Part shown: positions 51,165 through 60,570 of the stretch, in pieces
Numbering within the stretch: the stretch's first letter is position 1
How the letters are laid out: each line of letters starts with the position of its first letter
Assembly (NCBI GenBank): GCA_023402395.1
Contig: JAEYGI010000072.1
Location: forward strand, 1 to 64,000
Source: Bacillota bacterium
Lineage (GTDB): Bacteria; Bacillota; UBA4882; UBA8346
Length of the DNA: 64,000 nucleotides
Direction of reading: 5' to 3'
Made by a program: the position numbers and the translations under genes
The notes under the pieces: model-generated
The model's input: only the letters and a program-made list of their open reading frames with translations
What the model was told of the DNA's origin: nothing
The model's database searches: none

Positions 51165-53624
51165 ATGGCGGAATTGACGGATGGGAAGATCGTCCCAATC
51201 GTGCTTGAAGAGGAGATGAAACAGTCCTTCCTGGCCTATGCGATGAGTGTCATCGTTGACCGGGCCTTGCCCGATGTCCGGGACGGACTGAAACCGGTGC
51301 ACCGGCGGATCCTTTACGGAATGTACGAATCGGGGACCACGCCGGACAAGCCCTACCGGAAATCGGCCCGTATCGTCGGTGACGTGATGGGCCGCTACCA
51401 TCCGCACGGCGACGCGGCCATCTACGATTCGATGGTCCGGATGGCCCAGGATTTTTCGTACCGGCACATGCTGGTCGACGGCCACGGCAACTTCGGCTCG
51501 GTCGACGGCGATCCGCCGGCGGCGATGCGCTATACCGAAGTGCGTATGGCCAAGCTGGCCATGGAGATGCTGGCCGATATCGACAAGAAAACCGTTGATT
51601 TCAAGCCGAACTTCGATGAAAGCATGGAAGAGCCGGTGGTGCTGCCGTCCCGGTTCCCCAACCTGCTGGTGAACGGGTCGGCCGGGATCGCGGTCGGCAT
51701 GGCCACCAATATCCCTCCCCACAACCTGGGGGAAGTGATCGACGGCGCCGTGCTCTTGATTGACAATCCCGAGGCCGAAGAGAAGGAATTGCTGAAGCTG
51801 ATCAAAGGGCCCGATTTCCCGACCGCCGGCATCATTCTGGGCCGGGAAGGGATTCGCAACGCTTATCTTACCGGCCGGGGCTCGATCAAGGTCCGGTCGC
51901 GGGTCACCATCGAGGAGATGGGCGGCAACAAGCACCGGATTCTGGTTTCGGAAATCCCCTATCAGGTCAACAAGGCCCGGCTGATCGAACAGATCGCGGC
52001 CCTGGTGCGGGAGAAGACCATCGACGGCATCACCGATCTGCGGGACGAATCGGACCGGACCGGAATGCGGATCATCATTGAGCTCCGGCGCGACGTCAAT
52101 CCGAATATCGTGCTCAATCAGCTTTACAAACATACCGCCATGCAGCAGAGCTTCGGCGTGATCATGCTGGTGCTGGTCAATAACGAACCGAAGATCCTGA
52201 CGTTGCGGGAGATTCTCCGGTACTACCTGGAACATCAGCGGGAAGTGATCACCCGCCGGACCCAATATGACCTGGCCAAAGCCCAGGACCGGGCGCATAT
52301 CCTGGAAGGATTACGCATCGCTCTCGACCATATCGATGAGGTGATCAACCTGATCCGGGCCTCCCGGACCGTGGAGATCGCCCGCGAGGGACTGATGAGC
52401 ACCTTCGGCCTTTCGGAAAAGCAAGCCCAGGCCATTCTGGAGATGCGGCTCCAGCGCCTGACCGGCCTGGAACGGGACAAGATCGAGGCCGAGTACGCCG
52501 AGCTGCTGAAACTGATCGCTTATTATCAGGAACTCTTGGCGGATGTTCATAAATTGATGGGCGTGGTCAAACAAGAGATGCTGGCCATCAAGGAAAAGTT
52601 CAGCGATCCGCGGCGGACCGAGATCACCGCCGCCGAAGGCGAGGAGCTGACCGCGGAAGACTTGATCGCCGAGGAAGATATCGTGGTCACCATGACCCAT
52701 TTCGGCTATATCAAGCGGATGCCGGTCAACACTTACCGCAATCAGCGCCGGGGCGGCCGGGGCAGCAGTGGGATTTCCACCAAGGAAGAGGATTTCGTGG
52801 AGCATTTTTTCACCACCTCCACTCATGAGACGATCCTGTTCTTCACCAACCGGGGCCGGGTCTATCAATTGAAAGGCCATGAAATTCCGGAAGTGGGACG
52901 GCAGGCGCGGGGCACCGCCATCGTCAATCTGATCCAGGTCAACCCCGGGGAGCGGGTCAACGCCTTGATCCCGATCCAGGAGTTCGATCCGAAATGTTTC
53001 CTCTTTATGGGCACCCGGAGCGGCGTGATCAAGAAAACCTCGCTGGAAGAGTTCCAGAACATCCGGAAAGGCGGCCTGAACGCCATCAACCTCGATGAAG
53101 ACGACGAGTTGATCGACGTCAAGCTCACCGACGGCCACCAGGAGATCATCATGGTCACCCAGAAGGGGCTGACGATCCGCTTCCCCGATACCGATGCCCG
53201 GCCCATCAGCCGGCTGGCCCGGGGCGTCAAAGGGATCACGCTGGGCGACGACGACTTGGTGGTCGGAATGGACACCATCAAGGAACACGCCGAATTGCTG
53301 GTGATCACCAGCGCCGGAATTGGCAAACGGACCGATCTCGATGAATACCGAGTCCAATCCCGGGGCGGCAAGGGGCTCAAGGTGATGAAGCTCACCGCCA
53401 GACACGGCCCGGTGGTCGGAATCAAGATCGTCCAGGAAAACGACGAGGTGATGGTGATCACCGCCGAGGGCGTGGTGATCCGGACCAGCGTCAACAATAT
53501 CTCCAAGACCGGCCGGGACACGCAGGGCGTCAAGATCATGAAGCTCGACGCCTCGGACCGGGTGGTGGCCCTGGCCCGGGTGCTCGGCGAAGAGGACAAG
53601 GACGAGGGGGAAAAGGAAGAATAA
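51165..53624 (+). CDS. gyrA: DNA gyrase subunit A
   Basis: Predicted 819-residue subunit that cuts and rejoins DNA during negative supercoiling. The active Tyr123 lies in AAMRYTEVRM, and the GyrA box QRRGGRG (about residue 527) in the C-terminal wrapping domain identifies GyrA rather than ParC. Residue 84 in HPHGDA is Ala where E. coli has Ser83, a natural variant linked in other taxa to lower quinolone sensitivity. gyrB is not adjacent, although in most Firmicutes gyrBA are together near the origin. ATG at 51165 with AAGAGGTG upstream. Confidence 0.96.
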   Translation: MAELTDGKIVPIVLEEEMKQSFLAYAMSVIVDRALPDVRDGLKPVHRRILYGMYESGTTPDKPYRKSARIVGDVMGRYHPHGDAAIYDSMVRMAQDFSYRHMLVDGHGNFGSVDGDPPAAMRYTEVRMAKLAMEMLADIDKKTVDFKPNFDESMEEPVVLPSRFPNLLVNGSAGIAVGMATNIPPHNLGEVIDGAVLLIDNPEAEEKELLKLIKGPDFPTAGIILGREGIRNAYLTGRGSIKVRSRVTIEEMGGNKHRILVSEIPYQVNKARLIEQIAALVREKTIDGITDLRDESDRTGMRIIIELRRDVNPNIVLNQLYKHTAMQQSFGVIMLVLVNNEPKILTLREILRYYLEHQREVITRRTQYDLAKAQDRAHILEGLRIALDHIDEVINLIRASRTVEIAREGLMSTFGLSEKQAQAILEMRLQRLTGLERDKIEAEYAELLKLIAYYQELLADVHKLMGVVKQEMLAIKEKFSDPRRTEITAAEGEELTAEDLIAEEDIVVTMTHFGYIKRMPVNTYRNQRRGGRGSSGISTKEEDFVEHFFTTSTHETILFFTNRGRVYQLKGHEIPEVGRQARGTAIVNLIQVNPGERVNALIPIQEFDPKCFLFMGTRSGVIKKTSLEEFQNIRKGGLNAINLDEDDELIDVKLTDGHQEIIMVTQKGLTIRFPDTDARPISRLARGVKGITLGDDDLVVGMDTIKEHAELLVITSAGIGKRTDLDEYRVQSRGGKGLKVMKLTARHGPVVGIKIVQENDEVMVITAEGVVIRTSVNNISKTGRDTQGVKIMKLDASDRVVALARVLGEEDKDEGEKEE

Positions 53625-53646
53625 GCGCTGCGGCGCTTTTCTTTTT
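53623..53646 (+). terminator. Rho-independent terminator of gyrA
   Basis: AAGCGC / GCGCTT stem around TGCG, overlapping the stop codon and followed by TTCTTTTT. Confidence 0.8.
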
Positions 53647-53716
53647 ATCCGCAAAAAGTGATTGAATTTTTGCCGCCAAAATGATATTTTTATTAAAAGA
53701 TCCGCATACATTGATA

Positions 53717-54045
53717 TATATATGTCGCAATAAGTTTTTTGAACCCCCAGATCAATTGCGACCTATTTTCCTTGATTCATAAGTTGAAATAAATACTGAC
53801 GTTGTCCTTTCCCAGCCATGCTTTAAGGATGGGAAAGCTTATTCATAAAATTTATTTCAACTTATATAGGATGAAGTAAATTTCTAATCTAAAATTTGCA
53901 TCTTAAAGCCGAATGCAAATGAATCAAATCGGAATTTACTTCATCCCATTACAGCTGAAATAAGTTCATTAAATCCCTTAATATTTTCATCATGGCCGGC
54001 TTTAAGGACATGATATATATCAGAAATTTAATTCAACTTATATAC
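53717..54045. repeat. Four-module composite hairpin element (delta, gamma-like, beta, alpha)
   Basis: The longest copy of the element family. In order: delta (about 53719-53765, ATGTCGCAAT/ATTGCGAC), linker TTTCCTTGATTCAT (inverse of the gamma-delta linker), a gamma-like hairpin (53779-53866) whose outer arms are ATAAGTTGAAATAAAT and inverse, beta (53869-53947, GGATGAAGTAAATTT / ATTTACTTCATCC), linker ATTACAGCTGAAAT, and alpha (53960-54043). All modules are inverted relative to the copies at 2.5, 15.3, 31.2 and 35.8 kb. Confidence 0.88.
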
Positions 54046-54124
54046 AATAACACTGTCGTCAAATAGGGAATGTCCGAATGGACTCCTATTTTTTATACAA
54101 ATTTTGGCGCAGGGGGTTTTTGCC

Positions 54125-54604
54125 GTGAAAGAACTGCTGGAACTGTTGGAAGCCAATGACCGCTTGACCCCGGACGAACTTGCGGCCATGCTGGGAATCA
54201 GTCCGGACGAGGTCCGGGCCAAGATCGCCGCCTTGGAGGCGGAGAAAGTGATCCTCGATTACCGGGCGATGATCAATTGGGAGAAAGCCGGCGTGGAAAA
54301 GGTGGCCGCGGTGATTGAAGTCAAGGTCACCCCCCAGCGCGATGTCGGATTCGACGACATCGCCGAGCGGATCTACCGCTTCGACGAGGTAAAGTCGGTG
54401 TTCCTGATGTCCGGCGCCTATGATTTGCTGGTGATGGTCGAGGGAACCACCATGAAAGAGGTGGCTCAGTTTGTCTCCCAGAAACTCGCCACCATCGAGA
54501 ACGTGCTCAGCACCGCCACTCACTTCATGTTGAAAAAATATAAACTGGAAGGGGTTATCCTGGAAGAGACCGAAAAGATTGAAAGGCTGGTGGTCACGCC
54601 GTGA
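54125..54604 (+). CDS. Lrp/AsnC-family transcriptional regulator
   Basis: Predicted 159-residue regulator: an N-terminal winged helix (about 1-55, TPDELAAMLGISPDEVRAKI) and a C-terminal RAM/ligand domain (VAAVIEVKVTPQRDVG, SGAYDLLVMVEG). The GTG start has a CAGGGGG box; its last codons overlap the next gene by four bases, so it is translationally coupled to an aminotransferase and probably regulates it in response to an amino acid. This Lrp-aminotransferase pair is common in Firmicutes. Confidence 0.92.
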   Translation: MKELLELLEANDRLTPDELAAMLGISPDEVRAKIAALEAEKVILDYRAMINWEKAGVEKVAAVIEVKVTPQRDVGFDDIAERIYRFDEVKSVFLMSGAYDLLVMVEGTTMKEVAQFVSQKLATIENVLSTATHFMLKKYKLEGVILEETEKIERLVVTP

Positions 54605-55773
54605 CCGCTCGGAATTGGGTCAACCCCACCGTTCAGGCGCTGCCTCCCTCGGGAATCCGGCGTTTCTTCGACCTGGTGGCGGAGATGAAAGGCGTGATCT
54701 CCCTGGGCGTGGGCGAGCCGGATTTCGTCACTCCCTGGCATATCCGGGAAGCCTGTTTTTACTCGCTGGAAAAGGGCTATACTATGTACACCTCCAACTA
54801 TGGCTTGTTGGAGTTGCGCGAGGAGATCGCCTCCGATCTGGCCAAAAATTACGAGGTTCATTACGATCCTCGGAAAGAGTTGCTGGTGACGGTAGGAGTC
54901 AGCGAAGCGCTGGATCTGGCGTTCCGGGCCATCATCGAACCGGGTGACGAGGTGATCGTGCCCGAACCCTGCTATGTCTCTTACAACCCTTGCGTCCTGA
55001 TGGCGGGCGGGCGGCCGGTGAACGTCACCACCCGGGCCGAAGAGGGATTCCGGGTCCGGGCCCGCGATATCGAGCCGCTGATCACCCCCAAAACCAAGGC
55101 GCTGCTGCTCTGCTATCCGAATAATCCCACCGGCGGGGTCATGACCCGCGAGGTGGCGCTGGAAATCGCGGAACTGGCCGTCCGTCGCAACCTGCTGGTA
55201 CTCTCCGATGAAGTGTACGCCCATCTCACCTATGAGGGACAGCACGTCTGCTTCGCGTCCCTGCCCGGGATGCAGGAACGGACCATTCTCTTCAACGGAT
55301 TCTCCAAGGCGTACGCCATGACCGGCTGGCGGCTCGGGTACGCCGCCGGACCGCCGGAGATCATCCCGGCCATGACCAAGATCCATCAGTATACCATGCT
55401 TTGCGCGCCGATCACCGCCCAGAAGGCGGCGATCGAAGCCCTGCGCCACGGTGAGGTCCAGCGGACCAAGATGGTGGCGGAATACAACCGGAGACGGCGG
55501 CTGTTCGTCAAGGGCCTGAACGATATCGGGCTGTCCTGTTTCGAGCCGCTGGGCGCGTTTTATGCGTTTCCTTCGATCGCCGTTACCGGCATGGATTCGA
55601 TCGCTTTCAGCGAAGCGCTGCTGAAGGAGGAGAAGGTGGCGGTGGTGCCGGGGGACGCCTTTGGCCGCTGCGGCGAAGGGTATGTCCGCTGCTCCTATGC
55701 GTCGTCCCTGGCCAACCTTCAGGAAGCCCTGGTCCGGATGGGGCGATTCGTGGCCAAACACCGGAAGGAATGA
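54601..55773 (+). CDS. PLP-dependent aminotransferase, class I/II
   Basis: Predicted 390-residue aminotransferase of fold type I. The PLP lysine is Lys236 in GFSKAYAMTGWRLGY; NNPTGG (cofactor loop), SDEVYAHLTY and the substrate-binding Arg in VRCSYA are present. Closest to the aspartate/aromatic (PatA-like) group; the amino donor is unknown. GTG start overlaps the stop of the Lrp gene (GTGA). The PLP synthase genes pdxST follow downstream but are separated by 165 bp with their own promoter region. Confidence 0.92.
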   Translation: MTARNWVNPTVQALPPSGIRRFFDLVAEMKGVISLGVGEPDFVTPWHIREACFYSLEKGYTMYTSNYGLLELREEIASDLAKNYEVHYDPRKELLVTVGVSEALDLAFRAIIEPGDEVIVPEPCYVSYNPCVLMAGGRPVNVTTRAEEGFRVRARDIEPLITPKTKALLLCYPNNPTGGVMTREVALEIAELAVRRNLLVLSDEVYAHLTYEGQHVCFASLPGMQERTILFNGFSKAYAMTGWRLGYAAGPPEIIPAMTKIHQYTMLCAPITAQKAAIEALRHGEVQRTKMVAEYNRRRRLFVKGLNDIGLSCFEPLGAFYAFPSIAVTGMDSIAFSEALLKEEKVAVVPGDAFGRCGEGYVRCSYASSLANLQEALVRMGRFVAKHRKE

Positions 55774-55938
55774 TAAAACCCCGTAAATTTTATCGGATTA
55801 GTTATTTATGGCGTCCCGCCAAAGCCCGGCGCTATTTTGAGCCGGTAAGCAATTTAAATGTAACTTGCGCTAGCGACGTAATTATAATAAAATTATTCTC
55901 AATGAAAATAATGTAAGAGTCACCGGAGGTCGGAAACG

Positions 55939-56820
55939 ATGGAAACAGGAACGGTAATGGTCAAGCGGGGCCTGGCCGAAATGTTGAAAGGCGGCGTGAT
56001 TATGGACGTCACCACGCCGGAGCAGGCGAAGATCGCCGAAGAAGCCGGAGCGGTGGCCGTCATGGCCCTGGAGCGGGTTCCGGCTGATATCCGCGCCGAG
56101 GGCGGAGTGGCCCGGATGTCCGATCCGGAGGTAATTATCCGGATCATGGAGGCGGTGACCATTCCGGTCATGGCCAAGGCGCGGATCGGACATTTCGTCG
56201 AGGCTCAGATCCTGGAAGCGCTGGAGATCGACTATATCGATGAGAGCGAAGTGCTGACGCCGGCCGACGAATCGTTCCATATCAATAAACATCTCTTCAA
56301 GGCGCCATTTGTCTGCGGCGCGCGCAATCTCGGCGAGGCGCTGCGCCGGGTCGGCGAAGGCGCAGCCATGATCCGGACCAAGGGCGAGGCCGGAACCGGG
56401 GACGTGGTCGAGGCGGTCCGCCATATCCGGCAGGTCAGCGACGAGATCCGGCGGGTGCTTAGCGCGCCCGACGAAGAACTGATGACTATCGCCAAGGAAT
56501 TGAACGCCCCATACGAGCTGGTGCTGGAGGTCAAAAAGGCCGGCCGGCTGCCGGTGGTCAACTTCGCGGCCGGTGGCATCGCCACTCCGGCCGACGCGGC
56601 CCTGATGATGCAGCTCGGCTGCGACGGGATCTTCGTCGGTTCGGGCATCTTCAAGTCCGACAATCCGGCGCGGCGGGCCAAGGCGATTGTGGAGGCCACC
56701 GCCCATTACACCGACTGGAAGCTGCTGGCCGAGGTCTCCAAGGGGATCGGAACCGCCATGCGCGGGATTCACGTCGGTTCCATGAAAGAGGACGACAAGA
56801 TCGCTAAACGCGGCTGGTAA
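55939..56820 (+). CDS. pdxS: Pyridoxal 5'-phosphate synthase, lyase subunit
   Basis: Predicted 293-residue subunit that makes PLP from ribose 5-phosphate, glyceraldehyde 3-phosphate and ammonia. Active-site residues of the family are in place: Asp23 (IMDV), Lys80 (MAKARIGHF) and Lys148 (RTKGEAGTG). It forms a dodecamer with PdxT. GGAGG precedes the ATG. The upstream 165 bp is AT-rich with a TATAAT-like stretch near 55880, a likely promoter. Confidence 0.97.
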   Translation: METGTVMVKRGLAEMLKGGVIMDVTTPEQAKIAEEAGAVAVMALERVPADIRAEGGVARMSDPEVIIRIMEAVTIPVMAKARIGHFVEAQILEALEIDYIDESEVLTPADESFHINKHLFKAPFVCGARNLGEALRRVGEGAAMIRTKGEAGTGDVVEAVRHIRQVSDEIRRVLSAPDEELMTIAKELNAPYELVLEVKKAGRLPVVNFAAGGIATPADAALMMQLGCDGIFVGSGIFKSDNPARRAKAIVEATAHYTDWKLLAEVSKGIGTAMRGIHVGSMKEDDKIAKRGW

Positions 56821-56910
56821 CGGCCGGAGATTGACATTGGAGGGGCGGTCCGCTGGGGCCGCCCTTATCCCATATTGACGCGGATGCAAGCGAGACAAGA
56901 AGGTGACATC

Positions 56911-57486
56911 ATGAAGATTGGGGTTTTAGCGCTTCAGGGCGCGGTGCGGGAGCATTGCAACACGCTCCGGGCCTGCGGAGCGGAAGCGGTGGAGGTTCGC
57001 TATCCGGAACAGTTTGGGGAGATTGACGGACTGATTATTCCGGGCGGCGAAAGTACCACCGTCGGCAAACTGCTGGTGCGGTACGAAATGTTGGAGCCAT
57101 TGGCGGAACTGGGGCGAAAGGGGTTTCCGATCTTTGGGACCTGCACCGGCCTAATCCTTCTGGCCAAAGAGATTCTCGGCAGCGACCAGCCCCGGCTCGG
57201 GTTGATGGACATCACCGTCAACCGGAACGCCTTTGGACGACAGATCGCAAGCTTCGAGACAGATTTACCGGTGGCCGGGATCGGCCCGCCCGACTTTCAC
57301 GCCATCTTTATCCGGGCTCCTTACATTACGAGTGTTGGGCCGGGGGTAGAGGTGCTGGCCAAGCTGGACGAGAAGATTCTGCTGGCGCGTCAGGGCAGGT
57401 TGCTGGCGGGGGCGTTTCATCCGGAGTTGACGGGGGATTTGAGGATTCATCAGTATTTCATCGATATCTGCAAGCAGAAAAACTAA
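56911..57486 (+). CDS. pdxT: Pyridoxal 5'-phosphate synthase, glutaminase subunit
   Basis: Predicted 191-residue class-I glutaminase that supplies ammonia to PdxS. Residues GGEST (45-49) and nucleophile Cys78 (FGTCTGLI) are present, and FHPELT near the end provides the His-Glu pair. The usual GTCAG motif reads GTCTG here. The ATG at 56911 has AAGGTGAC upstream. It follows pdxS in one operon and ends with a strong terminator. Confidence 0.96.
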   Translation: MKIGVLALQGAVREHCNTLRACGAEAVEVRYPEQFGEIDGLIIPGGESTTVGKLLVRYEMLEPLAELGRKGFPIFGTCTGLILLAKEILGSDQPRLGLMDITVNRNAFGRQIASFETDLPVAGIGPPDFHAIFIRAPYITSVGPGVEVLAKLDEKILLARQGRLLAGAFHPELTGDLRIHQYFIDICKQKN

Positions 57487-57511
57487 CCGGCCCAAGGCCG
57501 GTTGTTTTTTT
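57485..57511 (+). terminator. Rho-independent terminator of pdxST
   Basis: AACCGGCC / GGCCGGTT stem with a short CAA loop, then GTTTTTTT; it starts at the pdxT stop codon. Confidence 0.92.
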
Positions 57512-57579
57512 GGAGCTGTTCTGGGGACGGGTCTCCCGGGCAGCTCCAGAACCAGGGGAGTTGTTTAAAGCCCGGTGGA

Positions 57580-58653
57580 CTATACCTCCAGGCTCTGTCC
57601 CGGGCTCAGGGAGATCAAACCCGGATATCCTTCGGAGGCCAGGCGGCGGCAGACCCGGTCAGTCTGTTTTTGGGCGGCGTGAACCGGCAGGGTCCGCCCG
57701 ATCCGGACCGCGTTCAGCAAGGCACGGAGATCAGAGATCCCTTGATGGATTGGGAAACGCCGCCTATAGACCTTCATTCGTAACCGGCTGCCGCCGGCGA
57801 AAAGAATCGCCGGCAGCAGTTCCTTTTCCAGGTGGCCGGTGATGATCAATCCGTGGCGCGGATCGCCGCCCAGCCGCCGTAGATAGGAGCGGGCCGCGGC
57901 CGATTCCAGGCGGGAATCGGTGGTCAACACGATCCGCCGGCCCTGAGCGGCCTGTTCTCGTTCCCGTTCTTCGCTTACCACGATCAGGTTGGCTGCCAGC
58001 GCGCGGTCGATCCGGGCTGCGCTCTCCGGCCGCAACAATTCGGAATTCGCCGCCGCTTCCCGCAATCCTTGATAAAGGTCCGCTTCCACCGCCAGTTCGG
58101 CTTCGGGGAAGGCTTCCCGCAACAACACCATCAGATCCTGGCCTCTGCCGAGGCGCGGCAAGGGAAGCAGAACGGTCCCGCCGGCCGCCAGCACCTTGGC
58201 GATGGTCGCGGTTAGTCGCAGAAAAGCATTTTCCCAATGGGTTTCCACAGTTCCATAGGCGCAGTCGGCCAGCGCCAGATCGATGGGGCGCCCGGCCAGC
58301 AGCGGATTGCCGGGGATGGGGTCGTGGCGCAGCAGCGCCGAGTGCGGTGACCAATCGCCGGTATAAAGGATGGTCTTGGTTTCACACGACAGCAGCAGCC
58401 AGACCGCGCCCGGAGCATGACCGCTCCGGCCCCAGGCGACCGCCAATCCCGGGAGCGCTCCGAAATGATCGTCGTGGAGATGAGAAATGAAAACCGCGTC
58501 CAATTGCCGGATCAATTCCGGATCGAACAATGGGTAATGTTTGGTCTTGCCATTGATGACTCCGCAATCCAGCAGGACTTTCAACCCGCCGGCTTCTACC
58601 AGAAAGCAGGCCCGGCCATGCTCGCCGGCGCCGCCCCAGATCGTCAGCTTCAA
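57580..58653 (-). CDS. Metallo-beta-lactamase-fold hydrolase (RNase J/CPSF-like)
   Basis: Predicted 357-residue protein with an MBL-fold core: HLHDDH (58-63) binds two metals, LYTGDW supplies the later His/Asp region and VHAAQKQTD the C-terminal histidine. The arrangement, with an inserted domain between, resembles beta-CASP nucleases (RNase J, CPSF73), so RNA or another phosphodiester is a possible substrate; the evidence is fold-level only. TTG start overlaps the stop of the upstream permease fragment (TTGA), showing translational coupling. It is convergent with pdxT. Confidence 0.7.
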   Translation of the reverse strand: MKLTIWGGAGEHGRACFLVEAGGLKVLLDCGVINGKTKHYPLFDPELIRQLDAVFISHLHDDHFGALPGLAVAWGRSGHAPGAVWLLLSCETKTILYTGDWSPHSALLRHDPIPGNPLLAGRPIDLALADCAYGTVETHWENAFLRLTATIAKVLAAGGTVLLPLPRLGRGQDLMVLLREAFPEAELAVEADLYQGLREAAANSELLRPESAARIDRALAANLIVVSEEREREQAAQGRRIVLTTDSRLESAAARSYLRRLGGDPRHGLIITGHLEKELLPAILFAGGSRLRMKVYRRRFPIHQGISDLRALLNAVRIGRTLPVHAAQKQTDRVCRRLASEGYPGLISLSPGQSLEV

Positions 58654-59360
58654 ATCCTTCCCTCGCTTCGCCCTGGAATAAAGCGGTCGATCAAGATCAG
58701 CGCCACCGTGCTGGAGAGCATGGTCACCACCGCCATCGCCATTCCCGCCGAGTTGCTGCCCTGCTCGAACTGGCCGTAAATGAAGCGGGCCGCGTTGTCC
58801 ATGCCGGGCGGCAAAATCATTAGCGAGGCCACCAGTTCGCGCAGGGAGATGATAAACGTCATCACCCAGCCGGACAAGATTCCCGGCAGGACCAGCGGCA
58901 ACAGGATCCGGCGGAAAGTATAGGCGGGGCTGCCGCCGCCGATGCCGGCCGCGTCAAATAGCGTCTTGCTGATCTGGCGATAGCTGGCGTTGACATACTG
59001 GGCCGTGAACGGCAGGAACAGCACCACATAGGTTAGCAGCACCATCCAGTAAGTGTTATAGATTTTCTGGCCCACCCAGGGGCTGTTCCAGAACAGGATC
59101 AAGCCGACGATCATCACAATGCTGGGAACGGTATTCGGCAGCAGGCTGATGAAGTCGACGGCGCGGCGAAGCCGGCTCCGGCCGTCGCCGACGGTCAGCG
59201 CCAGAAAGACGCCGAGCGCGGCCGTGATGCAAGCGGTCGCAAGCGCCAGGCTGAGGCTGTTGCCCAGCGCGCTCAGGCCCGGCGATCCCCAGGCGAGCAG
59301 TTCCCGGTAATGGCCGAGGGTGAAGTTGCCGGCGCTGATCCCGTACCCGCGCAGTTTCAT
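58650..59360 (-). pseudogene. Truncated iron-type ABC transporter permease (C-terminal half of FbpB/SfuB-like)
   Basis: Predicted 236 residues with about six membrane segments and one EAA loop (FDAAGIGGGSPAYTFRRI, LPLVLPG). It matches the second half of double-domain permeases (~550 residues) of the ferric-iron/2-aminoethylphosphonate/thiamine class. An in-frame TAA lies four codons before the ATG, the first permease domain is absent, and neither a binding protein nor an ATPase is adjacent. It may be a remnant of a lost importer or a half-size permease that pairs with another protein. The following MBL gene is translationally coupled, so the frame is still read. Confidence 0.65.
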
Positions 59361-59398
59361 CAGCCGGAATTAAATAAACTATTATAATCTGTGGCTAT

Positions 59399-59417
59399 CC
59401 ATAGATTTTATCTATGG
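59399..59417 (+). promoter_or_regulatory. Candidate LysR operator
   Basis: Perfect dyad CCATAGA-N5-TCTATGG between the permease fragment and the divergent LysR gene. Spacing fits the T-N11-A type site bound by LysR proteins; the regulator probably controls itself and the permease-MBL unit. Confidence 0.55.
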
Positions 59418-59489
59418 GCGGAACGGGAATGACCCAGCGCGGCCCGCGCCGGGAAGCCGTCCCGTATCAATCCCAAGGAGGCCGGTCCG

Positions 59490-60383
59490 GTGAATCTGAT
59501 CAAATTCGAAGTCATCGTCCTGGTGAAGCAGTGTCAAAAAGTAAGTGAAGTGGCCCGGTTGCTCGGCCTGAAACAGCCGACGGTCACCTTTCACATGAAG
59601 AGCCTGGAGCGGGAGTACCGCGCTCCGCTCTTTCAATACCGTTCCGGGAGCGTGATCCTGACCGAGGCGGGAGAGGCGCTCTGCCACTACGCGGAGCGGA
59701 TCATCGCGCTCGCGGCCGAAGCCCGGAAGGTTGACGAGGCGTTCGTCTCGCTGCAACGGGGCAGCCTGAGGGTGGGCTGTAGCTATGTTCCGGCGGCTTC
59801 AATGCTGCCAAAGGCGTTGCAACGGTTCAAACACGACCATCCGGAACTGAATTTGTCCCTCACCGTCAAACCGGCGCCACTAATCCTGGAACTGCTGGCA
59901 GGGCAGCGGCTGGATCTGGGGGTCATCTCCGCGCTGCAACCCGCCGCGGCCGGGTTCGTTCAACGGGAGATCGGCCGGGACGAGCTAGTGGCGGTGTTTC
60001 CGGCCGGGAGTCCCTGGTCGGGCCTGGAGCGGATCGGGTTTGAGCATTTAGGGCGGGAGGAGTTCATCGCCCACAATCCGGAGTCGACCACCCGGCGGCT
60101 GGTGGATGAATGGCTGAAACGGCACGGGGTTGAGCTGAAGATGAAGCTGGAAGTGGATACGCTGGAAGTCATCAAAAAGATCCTGATCTCCGGCTGGGGC
60201 TTTTCGATCCTGTCCCGGAACGCGGTACTGGAAGAGGTCGAGGCCGGGAAGCTGGACTGGCGTCCGTTGCCCGGAGAACCGCTGGCGCGCGGCATCTGGC
60301 TGGTCTATCACGAGGAACGCTGGGTTTCGCCGGCCATGGCCCAGTTCATGCGCCAACTGACCGCGTCGCAGCGGGGTATATAA
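59490..60383 (+). CDS. LysR-family transcriptional regulator
   Basis: Predicted 297-residue LysR regulator. Winged helix at residues 1-60 (KVSEVARLLGLKQPTVTFHM), then an effector domain (SLRVGCSYVPAASMLPKAL, DLGVISAL, GWGFSILSRNAV). The start is GTG at 59490. It is divergent from a truncated permease gene with a perfect dyad between them. Its inducer is unknown. Repeat array D begins after its stop. Confidence 0.9.
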   Translation: MNLIKFEVIVLVKQCQKVSEVARLLGLKQPTVTFHMKSLEREYRAPLFQYRSGSVILTEAGEALCHYAERIIALAAEARKVDEAFVSLQRGSLRVGCSYVPAASMLPKALQRFKHDHPELNLSLTVKPAPLILELLAGQRLDLGVISALQPAAAGFVQREIGRDELVAVFPAGSPWSGLERIGFEHLGREEFIAHNPESTTRRLVDEWLKRHGVELKMKLEVDTLEVIKKILISGWGFSILSRNAVLEEVEAGKLDWRPLPGEPLARGIWLVYHEERWVSPAMAQFMRQLTASQRGI

Positions 60384-60570
60384 ACAGCGGAGCGGCGGAG
60401 TCTCCTGATTCACCGGCGGGAACGGGTGAAGAACCTTTGGGTGCGGAAAATGCTGTGGCGGTTGGTAAAAATGAAGTGGCGCTCGCCGCCGTAGTAACGG
60501 CGCTGACCAATAATTGACGGGGAACGGTTCCCAATCCATCTTCAGTTACTGAAAATGGTCCGGCATCGAA

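Noticed and set aside
52311..53711. Long open frames antisense to gyrA, serA, pflB and other GC-rich genes
   Set aside because: They overlap confidently identified genes, have no ribosome binding sites and reflect the GC-rich third codon positions of the real genes.
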